A stretch of 64,000 bases of DNA from Microbispora oryzae (GCF_017896165.1 NZ_JAFCNB010000001.1:186001-250000); one strand, 5' to 3'. Positions 24,940-34,272 are shown, counted from the stretch's first letter. The notes: generated from the sequence alone by a model not told the origin. Numbers and translations: made by a program.

Positions 24940-27447
24940 ATGAGACTGCCGGTTGCCGCGGGGCTCGCCACCGCGGCGGTCACGACGACGCTCTACCCCC
25001 TCTTCGACGGGGGCGCCTGGTTGTGGGCGAGCATGGGCGCGATCCTGGTGACCACCCTGGTGGGGACGGCGGCGACTCGCCTGGCCGCGCCGGCCTGGGT
25101 GGCGACCGTCGTCATGCCGTTCGCGCTGCTGGCCTACGTGACGGCCGCCTTCGCCGCGTCGGACGCGTGGCTGTGGTTCATCCCCACGCCGGGCTCCGTC
25201 GCCCGGCTGGCCGCCCTGATCGGCAGCGGTTTCGACGACATCCAGCGGTACGCCGCGCCCGTTCCCACGCACGACGGGATCGTGCTCCTGACGGTGATCG
25301 GCGTCGGGCTGATCGCCCTGCTCGCCGACCTGTGCGCGGTACGGCTGCGGCGCGCCGCGCTCGCCGGTCTCCCGCTGCTGGCGCTGTTCACCGTGCCGGC
25401 GGCCGTGCTGACCGAGGCGATCGGCTGGATCGCGTTCGTGCTCGCGGCGTCCGGTTACACCGGGCTGCTGGTGGCCGACGGCCGTGAGCGGCTGAGCCGC
25501 TGGGGCAGCGCCGTCGTGGTGCGGCGGTCCAGGAGCACGGGGAAAACGGCGCCGAGGCCCGACACCGGGCGGCTCGCCCTGTCGGGCAAGCGCATAGGGG
25601 TGGGCGCGATCGCCCTGGCCATCCTGGTGCCCGCCCTGCTGCCCGCGCTGTCGCCCGCACCTCTCTTCCAGTTCGGCGTCGGCAACGGCCTGGGCGGCGG
25701 TAGCCGCAACATCGGCATCCCGGACGCCATCGCCAAGCTGAGCGGGGAGCTGAGCCAGCAGAGCAACGCCACGGTGCTCACCTACTCCTCGAGCGACGAT
25801 CAGCCCCGCTACCTGCGGATCTACTCGCTGGACGTCTTCGACGGGGTGAAGTGGACGTCGAGCGGCCTGCGCGGCCGTCCTCAGGACCGCGTGTCCGAGG
25901 GGCCGCTGCCACCGCCGCCGGGCCTGTCCGTCTCGGCCCCGGCCGGCTGGGCCCAGACCACGATCAGCATCAGCGACGACGTCGGGCCGCTCCGCTTCCT
26001 GCCGTTGCCGTATCCGCCCGAGCGCATCCAGGTGGACGGCGACTGGCGGGCGGACCAGTCGACCCTGGTGGTCTTCTCCACCCAGGACGAGGCGGCCGGG
26101 CTCGAATACCGGGTCGTCACGAAGGAACCGCGGCTCACGCCGGAGCAGCTCACCGCGTCGCCGCCCCGGCCGGACGGCGAGCGGCGCTTCCTCGATCTGC
26201 CCGACGCGCTCGACCCCCGGGTCGAGGCCCTCGCGCGGCGGGTCGCCGAAGGAGCCTCCTCACCGTACGAGAAGGCGGTGAAGCTGCAGGAGTGGTTCAC
26301 CAAGACGGGCGGCTTCACCTACAGCCTGGACGCGTCGGGGTCCGGCGCCCGGGCGCTGGCGCGTTTCGTGCTCCAGACCCGCAGCGGTTACTGCGAGCAG
26401 TTCGCCAGCGCGATGGCCGCGATGGCCCGGATGCTCGGGATCCCGGCCCGGGTGGCCATCGGCTACACCGGCGGCACCAAGATCGGCGATGTCTGGACGG
26501 TGCGCACCCACGACGCCCACGCCTGGCCCGAGCTGTACTTCGAGGGGGTGGGGTGGCTGCGGTTCGAGCCGACCCCCTCCGGCGCGGCGGGCCAGGGCAC
26601 GGCCCAGGCGCCGGCCTACTCCCTGCCCGTCGTGCGGACGGCCTCCCCCACCGCGGGCCCGACGCCGGAGGCCACGTCCACGTCGGACGATTCGGCCGAC
26701 GCGGCCCGGTCGGCCAGGCGTGACTCCCGCGCGTTCGACCGTGATCTCGGCGCGGTGCCCGTCGTCGCCGACCCCGGGCTGACGGTCGCCGCCAAGGTGG
26801 GCATCGGGGCGGCCGCCGTTCTACTGCTGGCCCTGGTGCCCGGCGTGGCGCGGCTGCTGACCAGGGTGCGGCGGCGCCGCCTGGTGAGCCGGGGCTCCTC
26901 CGGCACGGAGGCGGCGTGGCGGGAACTGTGCGACACGCTCACCGACTTCGGGATGGCTCGCCGCCCAGAGGAGAGCCCCCGGGCGCTGGGGCGGCGCCTC
27001 ACGGAGCGTTACGAGCTCGACGCGCGGACGGCGGCCTCGCTGACGCGGATCGTCACGGCGGAGGAGCGGCTCAGGTACGCCGCGTCGCCGGCGGCCGACG
27101 GCCCGGTCCCGGCCGATCTCGCCGGGGTCAGGCGCGGGCTCGCGGCAGGCGTGTCGCGGGCACGCCGGATCGGCGCGGTGATCGCCCCGATGTCGACGCT
27201 GCTGCGGATCGGGGCCGCGGGGGAACGGGGGCTCGATCTCTTCGACCGGCTGGAGGGTCTTCGCCTGTGGCCGGCCCGCCGGTCCGCCGCCGGCGGGCCC
27301 GCCCTGAATCGATCTGCGCTGGATGGATCTGCGCTGGATGGATCTGCTCGCAACGGATCTGCTCTGACCGGATCCACTGTGAACAACGCGGGGAACACAT
27401 CCACCGTGGAGGGGCCCGCCGGACGGACGGAAGGTGCTCGGAGGTGA
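24940..27447 (+). CDS. TgpA-like membrane transglutaminase-domain protein (DUF3488 + transglutaminase core)
   Basis: The N-terminal ~240 residues hold about six membrane helices of the DUF3488/TgpA type. A long extracytoplasmic region follows, with a transglutaminase-like core near residues 430-550. The catalytic Cys is in RSGYCEQFASAMAAM, the His in THDAHAWPELYF, and GWLRFEPTP closes the core. A last membrane helix is near 615-635, followed by a cytoplasmic DUF4129-like tail with PEESPRALGRRL. The extreme C terminus has SALDG-type pentapeptide repeats encoded by a 15-bp tandem repeat. It is 835 residues. Substrates are unknown; the operon (moxR, DUF58, this) implies a joint envelope function. 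Confidence 0.92.
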   Translation: MRLPVAAGLATAAVTTTLYPLFDGGAWLWASMGAILVTTLVGTAATRLAAPAWVATVVMPFALLAYVTAAFAASDAWLWFIPTPGSVARLAALIGSGFDDIQRYAAPVPTHDGIVLLTVIGVGLIALLADLCAVRLRRAALAGLPLLALFTVPAAVLTEAIGWIAFVLAASGYTGLLVADGRERLSRWGSAVVVRRSRSTGKTAPRPDTGRLALSGKRIGVGAIALAILVPALLPALSPAPLFQFGVGNGLGGGSRNIGIPDAIAKLSGELSQQSNATVLTYSSSDDQPRYLRIYSLDVFDGVKWTSSGLRGRPQDRVSEGPLPPPPGLSVSAPAGWAQTTISISDDVGPLRFLPLPYPPERIQVDGDWRADQSTLVVFSTQDEAAGLEYRVVTKEPRLTPEQLTASPPRPDGERRFLDLPDALDPRVEALARRVAEGASSPYEKAVKLQEWFTKTGGFTYSLDASGSGARALARFVLQTRSGYCEQFASAMAAMARMLGIPARVAIGYTGGTKIGDVWTVRTHDAHAWPELYFEGVGWLRFEPTPSGAAGQGTAQAPAYSLPVVRTASPTAGPTPEATSTSDDSADAARSARRDSRAFDRDLGAVPVVADPGLTVAAKVGIGAAAVLLLALVPGVARLLTRVRRRRLVSRGSSGTEAAWRELCDTLTDFGMARRPEESPRALGRRLTERYELDARTAASLTRIVTAEERLRYAASPAADGPVPADLAGVRRGLAAGVSRARRIGAVIAPMSTLLRIGAAGERGLDLFDRLEGLRLWPARRSAAGGPALNRSALDGSALDGSARNGSALTGSTVNNAGNTSTVEGPAGRTEGARR
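27296..27385. repeat. 15-bp imperfect tandem repeat at the 3' end of the transglutaminase gene
   Basis: About five copies resembling gatctgcgctggatg, two of them identical (27311-27340). They encode Ser-Ala-Leu-Asp-Gly type repeats in the C-terminal tail. Confidence 0.8.
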
Positions 27448-27511
27448 GGATGCGGGTGTCGTCCGGCCCGCGCCGCTGAGCCGCTGGCCGCCGGAGGGGG
27501 CGGCCGCGCGG

Positions 27512-27892
27512 TCAGCGCTCGTCGTGCCTACGGCGCCAGCGCTCCTCCATCCGCTCCATGAACGTCTGACGCTGCGGGCGGCGGCCCCGGGCGGCGGCGG
27601 GTCGCGCGGACGACTCGCCGAATCCGTTCATTCTCTTCCAGCTCGACAGGCCCCACAGGCAGGTGACCAGCATGACCACGAATCCGGCGACACCGAGGAC
27701 CGGGTTCGTGATGACGCCCACCATCAGCAGGATCACGCCGAGGGCGAAGCCGATGGAGGCCTTCACCAGACGGCGTTTGTAGTGGCTGCGCGGGTTGCTG
27801 ATCCGGACGGTATTGGCCCACTTCGGGTCCTCGGCGTAGAGGGCCTGCTCGATCTGGTCGAGCAAGCGCTGCTCGTGCTCAGAGAGCGGCAC
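27512..27892 (-). CDS. DUF3040 domain membrane protein
   Basis: This is a small actinobacterial membrane protein of the DUF3040 family. The conserved start PLSEHEQRLLDQIEQALYAE is followed by two hydrophobic segments (about residues 47-65 and 69-87) and an Arg-rich tail. The GTG at 27892 lies six bases after GGGAGG and immediately before the family start, giving 126 residues; the longer open frame has no family support. Function is unknown. It converges on the transglutaminase gene across 64 bases. Confidence 0.9.
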   Translation of the reverse strand: MPLSEHEQRLLDQIEQALYAEDPKWANTVRISNPRSHYKRRLVKASIGFALGVILLMVGVITNPVLGVAGFVVMLVTCLWGLSSWKRMNGFGESSARPAAARGRRPQRQTFMERMEERWRRRHDER

Positions 27893-28039
27893 GGCGCCTC
27901 CCAAGGACGGCCCCATTGAGGGGAAGACGGCAACGGACGACACGGGATGTCCGAACCTCGCGGTCGGTTATCCCCAGAATACGAGGCTGTAGACGTAGGC
28001 GAAAGAAAACGTCCAACGCGGTCCAAACCGGAGGTGACG

Positions 28040-29278
28040 TCATGGATCCATTGGACCAAACGGACGCCGAACGAGCGAGCCCGGTACCACAGCGTCCGGG
28101 CCGAACCTCCGGACCGCCCGGTCCATGGCCTGCTCGGCCTCCCGCCAGCCCGTTTCCCGATCGCCGAGACCGAGTTGCCGGGTGGCGGTGGCCGCCGGGC
28201 TGAGATTTTCCACGCGGACGCCGACCAACCGGAGGCGCACCCGGTCGAGACCGGCCGCCTCGAACAGCTCGCGAGATGTGTCGTAAATCTCCTTCGCGAC
28301 GTCGGTCGCCTCGCGCAGCGTCCTCGACCGGGTGATCGTGGTGAAGTCGGAGCGGCGCAGCTTCACGCTGACGGTCCGGCCGACATGGCCGGCGGCCCTG
28401 AGCCGGGCGGCGACCCGCTCGGACAGCCGGAGCAGCTCACGTGTGATCGTCTCGGGGTCGTCGACGTCGTGGGGGAACGTCTCCTCGTTGCCGATGCTCT
28501 TGTCGGGGGTGTGCGGGACCACGCGGCGCTCGTCGCGGCCCCACGCCAGGGCGGCCAGGTGGGCGCCCACCGCGCCGAACTCCCGCTGGAGCGTCGCCAC
28601 CGGTACGTGGGCGAGATCACCCACGGTGCGGATGCCGAGCCGGACGAGCGCCTGCTCGGTCCGCTCGCCCACTCCCCACAGGGCGGCGACCGGCAGCGGG
28701 TGGAGAAACTCCACGACCCGGTCGGCCGGGACGACCAGCAACCCGTCGGGCTTGCACTCGCGGGAGGCCAGCTTGGCGACGAACTTGCTGCTCGCCACCC
28801 CCACCGAGCAGGTGATGCCGAATCGGTCGGCCACCTGGTCGCGGATGGACCGCGCGATCGCCACCGGGCTGCCGAGCCGCCGCCGCGCCCCGCCGACGTC
28901 GAGGAACGCCTCGTCGGACGCGATCGGCTCGACCTCCGGCGTGATCGACTTGAAGATCTCCATGACGCCCCTCGACACCTCGGCGTAGGCGTCGTGGCGG
29001 GGCGGGATGACGGTCGCCTGAGGGCAGAGGCGCCGGGCCCGGGTCATCGGCATGGCCGAGTGGACGCCGAACCTCCTGGCCTCGTAGGTGGCGCTCAGGA
29101 CGACGCCGCGGGCGCCGGTGGCGCCGACGATCACCGGGGTGCCGCGCAGCCCGGGCCGGTCGATCAGCTCCACGCTCGCGTAGAAGGCGTCCATGTCGAC
29201 GTGGAGGATCGGGCAGCCGCTGTCGTCCGCGGGCCCGCGAGGCGACGGGTCCCGGGGCAGCAGCTGGTTCCGCGACAC
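28040..29278 (-). CDS. dinB: DNA polymerase IV (Y-family translesion polymerase)
   Basis: This is an error-prone polymerase that bypasses damaged template. The palm motifs are ILHVDMDAFYASVEL near residues 25-38 and ASDEAFLDV near residue 119, supplying metal-binding acidic residues. The little finger follows SIGNEETFPHDVDD. The C terminus GSLVRRPFGPMDP has no obvious QL-[SD]-L-F clamp-binding motif, though QLGLGD (about residue 371) could serve. It is 412 residues with a GTG start. A degenerate GAAC-N4-TTTC element lies 16-27 bases upstream and may be a weak SOS box. Confidence 0.95.
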   Translation of the reverse strand: MSRNQLLPRDPSPRGPADDSGCPILHVDMDAFYASVELIDRPGLRGTPVIVGATGARGVVLSATYEARRFGVHSAMPMTRARRLCPQATVIPPRHDAYAEVSRGVMEIFKSITPEVEPIASDEAFLDVGGARRRLGSPVAIARSIRDQVADRFGITCSVGVASSKFVAKLASRECKPDGLLVVPADRVVEFLHPLPVAALWGVGERTEQALVRLGIRTVGDLAHVPVATLQREFGAVGAHLAALAWGRDERRVVPHTPDKSIGNEETFPHDVDDPETITRELLRLSERVAARLRAAGHVGRTVSVKLRRSDFTTITRSRTLREATDVAKEIYDTSRELFEAAGLDRVRLRLVGVRVENLSPAATATRQLGLGDRETGWREAEQAMDRAVRRFGPDAVVPGSLVRRPFGPMDP

Positions 29279-29339
29279 ATCGCCACCCTACCCGAACACG
29301 GTTTCTATTCGCAGGTTCTATTCGCAGGCTCCGGCCTGG

Positions 29340-30059
29340 TCAGCGGTGAGCGATGACGTGGATCTGGGTGGCGATGTCCCGAAGGACCGGATGCGCGGCC
29401 GCCGCCTGCTCCAGCGCGGCCAGCCCCTCCGGGTCGCTCTCGGCGAGCATGCCGGGGACGAGGCCGGCGAAGATGCGCACGCCGTGCACCTCGCCGGGAG
29501 TGAAGCCCTCCCGGGACAGCAGCGCCGTCAGCGTCTCCCGCGAGAACCTGCGGGGCGTGGGGTCGCGGTCGCCCCAGCGCCCGGCCGGGTCACTCAACAC
29601 CCGGCCCGCCTCGTCGAACCGGCCGGCCAGCGAACGGTGCACGGCCACGGCGACCGAGTTGGCCGCGAGCACGCTCACCGCCCCGCCGGGACGGAGAATG
29701 CCGGCGACGGCGCCGAGCGCGCCCGCCGGGTCCTCCACGTACTCAAGCACGCTGTGGCACAGGACCAGGTCGGCGCTGCCGGGCGGGAGCAGGCGGGCCA
29801 GGTCGGCCGCGTCGCCCTGCAGCCCCTTGACACCCACGCCGGTCTCGGCGGCGCGGCGTTCGAGCGCGGCCAGCGAGTCGGGCGTCGGGTCGACGACCGT
29901 CACGGCGTGACCCAGCTTGGCGAGCGGCACGGCGAACCCGCCCGTGCCGCCGCCCGCGTCGACGATGTCGAGCGACACGCGTCCGGTGACGGCGGACCGC
30001 CCGGCCAGGGCCGCGCGCAACGCCGCCCAGACCACGGCCTGCCGCGTGGCGTCACCCAC
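29340..30059 (-). CDS. Class I SAM-dependent methyltransferase
   Basis: This has a seven-strand Rossmann methyltransferase fold. Motif I is VDAGGGTGGFAVPLAKLG near residues 33-50, motif II is VTVVDPTPDSL, and the post-I acidic site is QGDAADLARLL. Motif IV is DLVLCHSVLEYV. The substrate is not evident. It is 239 residues with GGAGG seven bases before the GTG. It lies 18 bases downstream of nusB, where pyr or bldD genes are found in Streptomyces. Confidence 0.9.
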   Translation of the reverse strand: MGDATRQAVVWAALRAALAGRSAVTGRVSLDIVDAGGGTGGFAVPLAKLGHAVTVVDPTPDSLAALERRAAETGVGVKGLQGDAADLARLLPPGSADLVLCHSVLEYVEDPAGALGAVAGILRPGGAVSVLAANSVAVAVHRSLAGRFDEAGRVLSDPAGRWGDRDPTPRRFSRETLTALLSREGFTPGEVHGVRIFAGLVPGMLAESDPEGLAALEQAAAAHPVLRDIATQIHVIAHR

Positions 30060-30077
30060 CTCAGGCCTCCTTCGGCG

Positions 30078-30488
30078 TCACAGCGACAGGGAGGGCTTGA
30101 GCTGCTTGAACCGGGCGAGCAGGCCGTTCACGAACTGCGGCGACTCGTCGGTCGACAGCTCGGCCGCGAGATGGACCCACTCGCTGATGACGACGCCCTC
30201 GGGCACCTCGTCGGACCAGAGCATCTCGTAGGTGCCGCCCCGCAGGACGTTGCGGTCCACGGCCGGCATCCGTTCGAGCGTCCATCCCTCCGAGTACGTC
30301 GAGATCAGCTCGTCGATCCGGTCGATGTGCCGGACGGCGCCCTCGACCAGGAAGGAGGTGTACTCGTTGACAGGCGGGTCGGCGCGCTCCACCCGCTCGG
30401 CCAGGACGTCCAGCGGACTGAGTCTCCTGGCCTCGGCCTCGAAGAGGATGTCCAGGGCGCGGCGGCGGGCCTTCCCCCGGGCAGACAC
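30078..30488 (-). CDS. nusB: Transcription antitermination factor NusB
   Basis: NusB is an all-helical RNA-binding protein that with NusE binds boxA in rRNA leaders. Conserved segments are ARGKARRRALDILFEAEARR at the start, YSEGWTLERMPAVDRNVLR in the middle and EWVHLAAELSTDESPQFVNG near the end. The length of 136 residues is normal. The GTG start lies one base after the efp stop, so the two are probably translated together. Confidence 0.96.
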   Translation of the reverse strand: MSARGKARRRALDILFEAEARRLSPLDVLAERVERADPPVNEYTSFLVEGAVRHIDRIDELISTYSEGWTLERMPAVDRNVLRGGTYEMLWSDEVPEGVVISEWVHLAAELSTDESPQFVNGLLARFKQLKPSLSL

Positions 30489-30489
30489 G

Positions 30490-31050
30490 TCAGGCCCGAC
30501 CGAGGTACTCGCCGCTGCGGGTGTCGACCTTGACCTTCTCGCCGGTCGTGATGAAGAGCGGCACCTTGATCTCAGCGCCGGTCTCCAGGGTGGCGGGCTT
30601 GGTGCCGCCGGTGGACCGGTCGCCCTGCAGCCCAGGGTCGGTCTGCGCGATCGTCAGCTCGACGGCGGCCGGCAGGTCCACGTAGAGCGGGCTGCCCTCG
30701 TTGAACGCCACGGTCGCGACCGTGTTCTCCAGCATGTAGTTGGCGGCCTCGCCCACGGTCGACCGCGGGATGTTGACCATGTCGTACGTCTCCGTGTCCA
30801 TGAACACGAAGTCGTCGCCGTCGAGGTAGGAGTACTGCATGTCGCGCTTGTCGACGTTCGCCACGTCGACCTTCACACCGGCGTTGAAGGTCTTGTCGAC
30901 GACCTTCCCCGACAGGATGTTCTTCAGCTTGGTGCGGACGAACGCGCCGCCCTTGCCGGGCTTGACGTGCTGGAACTCCACGACGGCCCACAGCTCACCG
31001 CCGTCGAGCTTCAGCACCAGTCCGTTCTTCAGGTCGTTCGTCGTCGCCAC
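30490..31050 (-). CDS. efp: Translation elongation factor P
   Basis: EF-P relieves ribosome stalling at polyproline. The three beta domains are complete in 186 residues, ending [16 protein letters not shown]. The tip loop, which reaches the peptidyl-transferase centre, reads [16 protein letters not shown]. It keeps the lysine but lacks the second proline of the PGKGP loop common in actinobacteria. GTG start. Upstream is a Xaa-Pro peptidase gene, a frequent partner. Confidence 0.97.
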   Translation of the reverse strand: MATTNDLKNGLVLKLDGGELWAVVEFQHVKPGKGGAFVRTKLKNILSGKVVDKTFNAGVKVDVANVDKRDMQYSYLDGDDFVFMDTETYDMVNIPRSTVGEAANYMLENTVATVAFNEGSPLYVDLPAAVELTIAQTDPGLQGDRSTGGTKPATLETGAEIKVPLFITTGEKVKVDTRSGEYLGRA

Positions 31051-31073
31051 GTGAGTCTCCCGTGTCAGCCGCC

Positions 31074-32177
31074 CTACAAGACGAGCAGCTCCTTCGTCGA
31101 AAGGGTAAGGAGCTCCGGCCCTTCGTCACGCGTCACCAGCGTGTCCTCGATGCGCACACCGCCCATGCCCGGAAGGTAAACCCCGGGCTCGACGGTGATC
31201 GGAACTCGATCCTCTAGTCTACCGGTCCTGTTGGGGCCGAGGAACGGCAGCTCGTGGATCTCCAGGCCCACGCCGTGCCCCAGGCCGTGCCCGAAGTGCT
31301 CTCCGTGGCCGGCCGCGGCGATCAGATCGCGGGCCGCGGCGTCGACCTCCCCGGCCGTCGCGCCCGGTCGTACGGCGTGGCGGCCCGCCCGCTGGGCCTC
31401 CCGGACCAGGTCGTAGAGGTCGCGCTGCCAGGCGGCGGGGCGGCCGACGGCGACGGTACGCGTCATGTCGGCGTGGTAGCCGTCGTGGAGGGCGCCGAAG
31501 TCCATGGTGACGAGGTCTCCCGGCTCGATCGGGCGGCCCGACGGGCTGTGGTGCGGGATGGAACCGTTCGGCCCGGCGGCCACGATCGTGTCGAAGGCCG
31601 GTTTGTCCGCGCCCAGCTCCACCATGGCGGCCTCCAGCCGCCGGGCGAGCTCACTCTCGGTCATGCCGGGCGCGATCCGCTCGACGACCCGGGAGAACGC
31701 CTCGTCGGTGATCGCGCAGGCCCGGCGCAGCGCCTCGATCTCCCCTTCGTCCTTGACGGCCCTGACCGTCTCGACCAGGTCGGCGACCGGGACGAGAACG
31801 TGCCCGCCCCCGTGTTCCCCCGCGTACTCTCCCGCGTGTTGTCCCGAAAGGGCGTGGAACGCGCCGACGGACATGTGGGTGGCCTCGACAGCGATCCGGC
31901 CCGGCCCGCCCGACTCCCGGGCGCGCCGCAGCAGCGCCCCGGCCACGTCGCGATCCTCGATCACCTCGACGCCCTCGCACACCCGCCTGGCCGTCTCGAC
32001 GTACCGGGCGTCGGTGGCCAGCAGGGCCTCGCCCGCGCCGGTGACCAGCACCGCGGCGTTCGAGCTGGCCAGGCCGCTGAGGTAGCGCACGTTCACGGGC
32101 CAGGTGACGAGCACGGCCGTGACGCCGTGCTCGGAGAGTGCCGCGGCGAGCCTCGCGCGGCGGGGAGCGTGGTTCAC
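31074..32177 (-). CDS. M24 family Xaa-Pro peptidase (PepQ/PepP-like)
   Basis: This is a dinuclear-metal pita-bread peptidase acting on X-Pro peptides. The N-terminal creatinase-like domain (about 1-130) is followed by the catalytic domain. Metal ligands are visible: the aspartates of [19 protein letters not shown], the histidine of [16 protein letters not shown], and the glutamates of [11 protein letters not shown] and GGVRIEDT. It is 367 residues with a GTG start. It lies 23 bases before efp, as in many Gram-positives. Whether it is a dipeptidase or an aminopeptidase cannot be told from sequence. Confidence 0.93.
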   Translation of the reverse strand: MNHAPRRARLAAALSEHGVTAVLVTWPVNVRYLSGLASSNAAVLVTGAGEALLATDARYVETARRVCEGVEVIEDRDVAGALLRRARESGGPGRIAVEATHMSVGAFHALSGQHAGEYAGEHGGGHVLVPVADLVETVRAVKDEGEIEALRRACAITDEAFSRVVERIAPGMTESELARRLEAAMVELGADKPAFDTIVAAGPNGSIPHHSPSGRPIEPGDLVTMDFGALHDGYHADMTRTVAVGRPAAWQRDLYDLVREAQRAGRHAVRPGATAGEVDAAARDLIAAAGHGEHFGHGLGHGVGLEIHELPFLGPNRTGRLEDRVPITVEPGVYLPGMGGVRIEDTLVTRDEGPELLTLSTKELLVL

Positions 32178-32222
32178 GGACGGGACTCTACGCCGTGCCG
32201 CGCGGGCCGGCCGGACAGCCCC

Positions 32223-32278
32223 GATCCCGGCCCGCCCGGCCCTCCCGGGCGGGCGGCGGCGGAGGCGGGACCGGGATC
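32223..32278 (-). terminator. Nested GC-rich inverted repeats after the luciferase-like gene
   Basis: Outer arms gatcccgg (32223-32230) and ccgggatc (32271-32278) enclose inner arms cccgcccg (32231-32238) and cgggcggg (32247-32254). It begins at the stop codon of the oxidoreductase on the minus strand, with no T-run. It fits a GC-rich intrinsic terminator or end-stabilising hairpin. Confidence 0.6.
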
Positions 32279-33311
32279 AGGCGGCCAGCTCCCGGACCCT
32301 CTCGACGAGCCGGACGCGCTCCTCGTGGGTGCGGGCGAACGGCGCGACGTTGAGCGTGGTGACCCCGGCCTCCCGGAGGGCGGCGATCCGCTCCCTGACG
32401 TGACCCTCCGGGCCGACGAGCGACATCCGCTCCAGGAGCTCCCTGGGCACCAGCGCGGCGGCCTCGTCCTTCTTGCCGTCGAGGTAGAGGTCCTGGATCA
32501 GGGCCGCCTCCTTCTCGTAGCCGTACCGCCGGGCGAGGTCGTTGTAGAAGTTCCTCCCCCTGGCGCCCATGCCGCCGATGTAGAGGGCCGCCATCGGACG
32601 GCCGAGCTCCAGCACGTCGTCGAGGTCGTCGCCGATGGCGAGCACGGCCTGGGCGATCACGTCGAGCTCGCCCAGCGCGGGGTCCCTGCGGGCCTTCCCG
32701 GCGGCGAGCGAGGGTCCCCACACGTCGGCCGCCTTCTCGGGCATGAAGAAGATGGGCTCCCAGCCCTCCGCCAGCTCGGCCGTGAGCTCGACGTTCTTGG
32801 GCCCGATGGCCGCGATCACGATCGGGATGCGCTCCCGCACCGGGTGGTTGATCAGCTTGAGCGGCTTGCCGAGGCCGGTGCCGCCCTCCAGGGGCAGCGT
32901 GTGATGGCGGCCCCGATACTCCAGGGGCTCGCGCCGCCACACCTTCCGGCAGATCTCGACGACCTCACGGGTCCGGCCCAGCGGGGCGGTGTACGGCAGG
33001 CCGTGGAAGCCCTCGATCACCTGCGGGCCGGAGGCCCCGATGCCCAGGGTGAAGCGCCCGTCCGAGACGTAGTCGAGCCCGGCGGCGGTCATCGCGAGCA
33101 GGGCCGGAGTGCGGGTGTAGATCGGCAGGATGCCCGAGGCGATCTCCAGGCGCTCGGTGCGCGCCGCGATGTAACCCAGCTGGCTGACCGCGTCGAAACT
33201 GTAGGCCTCGGCCACGAACACGATGTCGAGCCCGGCCTTCTCATAGTCGGCCAGCTCGGCCACGGTCTCCTTGAAACCCCCCGAGTAGCTGAGGGCCATG
33301 CCGATCCGCAT
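32277..33311 (-). CDS. LLM class F420-dependent oxidoreductase
   Basis: This has the luciferase-like TIM-barrel flavin/F420 oxidoreductase fold. Characteristic stretches are MRIGMALSYSGGF at the start, FVAEAYSFDAVSQLGYIA, SDGRFTLGIGASGPQVIEGF and the C-terminal ERIAALREAGVTTLNVAPF. Relatives in mycobacteria use coenzyme F420. The substrate is unknown. ATG 33311 is chosen because GGAAGG lies just upstream and the family begins there; the frame is open further upstream without similarity. It is 344 residues. It sits upstream of the pepQ-efp-nusB set but is separated by a terminator-like hairpin. Confidence 0.9.
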   Translation of the reverse strand: MRIGMALSYSGGFKETVAELADYEKAGLDIVFVAEAYSFDAVSQLGYIAARTERLEIASGILPIYTRTPALLAMTAAGLDYVSDGRFTLGIGASGPQVIEGFHGLPYTAPLGRTREVVEICRKVWRREPLEYRGRHHTLPLEGGTGLGKPLKLINHPVRERIPIVIAAIGPKNVELTAELAEGWEPIFFMPEKAADVWGPSLAAGKARRDPALGELDVIAQAVLAIGDDLDDVLELGRPMAALYIGGMGARGRNFYNDLARRYGYEKEAALIQDLYLDGKKDEAAALVPRELLERMSLVGPEGHVRERIAALREAGVTTLNVAPFARTHEERVRLVERVRELAA

Positions 33312-33426
33312 CCGCTCGTCCTTCCGCCCGCCATGGTCCGTACCCGCCATTAACCGAATGTTGTTCTGTCTCTGGCTTAACCAAGAGTAACGATCGGACG
33401 AGGCGGGGACCAACCCCGGACGTGGG

Positions 33427-34272
33427 TCAGGAACAGACCCCGACGCCGCCGAGCACCGGCAGGAACGCGCCGCGCAACGGCGGCGCGTCCGGGTCGGGAC
33501 GCCACTCGTTCAGCGGCACCAGGCCCGGCTCCACCATGTCCAGGCCCTCGAAGAACCGGGCGATCTCCTCGCGCCGGCGCGCCTCGAACGGGGCGTTGGC
33601 ATGGTTGTACACGCCGCCGGCCGCCGCCATCGCGCCCGGCACGGGGTCGGAGCTGACGTGGCTGATCACGATGTGGCTGCCGGGGGGCAGGAGGTCGCGA
33701 TACCGCGCGACGATCCCCGCCGGGTCCTCCTCGTCCGGGACGAAGTGCAGGCACGCCACCATCAGCACGCCGACCGGCCGGTCCAGGGGGAACGCCTCGC
33801 GCTCGACCAGGGCGACGATGTCCGCCGGGCGACGCAGATCGGCCTCCAGGAACCGCACCCGCGGATCACCCGCCAGCAGGGCGCGCCCGTGCGAGGCCAC
33901 CACGCGGTCGTTGTCGACGTAGGCGACCAGCGCGTCCGGGGCGGTCTCCAGCGCGATCTCGTGGACGTTCCCCTGGGTGGGCAGGCCGGCGCCGAGGTCG
34001 AGGAAGCGCCGGATGCCCCGTTCGCGGGCCAGGTGGCGGACGGCCCTGGCCAGGAACGCCCGGTTCTCCAGGACGGCCTCCCTGACGTGTCCCTTGGACA
34101 GCTCGATGACCTTGTCGGCGGCGGCGCGGTCGGCCGGGAAGTGGTTCTTGCCGCCCAGGTAGTAGTCGTACATCCGGGCCACGTTGGGCCGGTTGAAGTC
34201 GGATCCCCCAGGCAACTGGTCCAGATCTGCCACCACACGCTCCCGCTCGGCCGGATTTTCCCCGTTGATCAT
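33427..34272 (-). CDS. DUF574 family SAM-dependent methyltransferase
   Basis: This belongs to an actinobacteria-specific methyltransferase-like family present in many copies per genome. The hallmark NRPNVARMYDYYLGGKNHF lies near residues 26-44, followed by RRFLDLGAGLPTQGNVHEIA (SAM site) and VAYVDNDRVVASHGRALL. CLHFVPDEEDPAG and HVSSDPVPG are also typical. It is 281 residues from ATG 34272; the longer frame upstream is Pro/Arg-rich noise. Natural substrates are not established. The 107-base gap before it contains a 13-bp tandem repeat. Confidence 0.93.
   Translation of the reverse strand: MINGENPAERERVVADLDQLPGGSDFNRPNVARMYDYYLGGKNHFPADRAAADKVIELSKGHVREAVLENRAFLARAVRHLARERGIRRFLDLGAGLPTQGNVHEIALETAPDALVAYVDNDRVVASHGRALLAGDPRVRFLEADLRRPADIVALVEREAFPLDRPVGVLMVACLHFVPDEEDPAGIVARYRDLLPPGSHIVISHVSSDPVPGAMAAAGGVYNHANAPFEARRREEIARFFEGLDMVEPGLVPLNEWRPDPDAPPLRGAFLPVLGGVGVCS

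Noticed and set aside
32223..32278. Cruciform as a replication or attachment site
   Set aside because: It starts at a gene's stop codon and has the nested GC-rich arms of a terminator; no integrase or origin features are near.
31254..33353. 699-codon plus-strand frame opposite the peptidase and LLM oxidoreductase genes
   Set aside because: Antisense shadow of two conserved genes; no recognisable domain.
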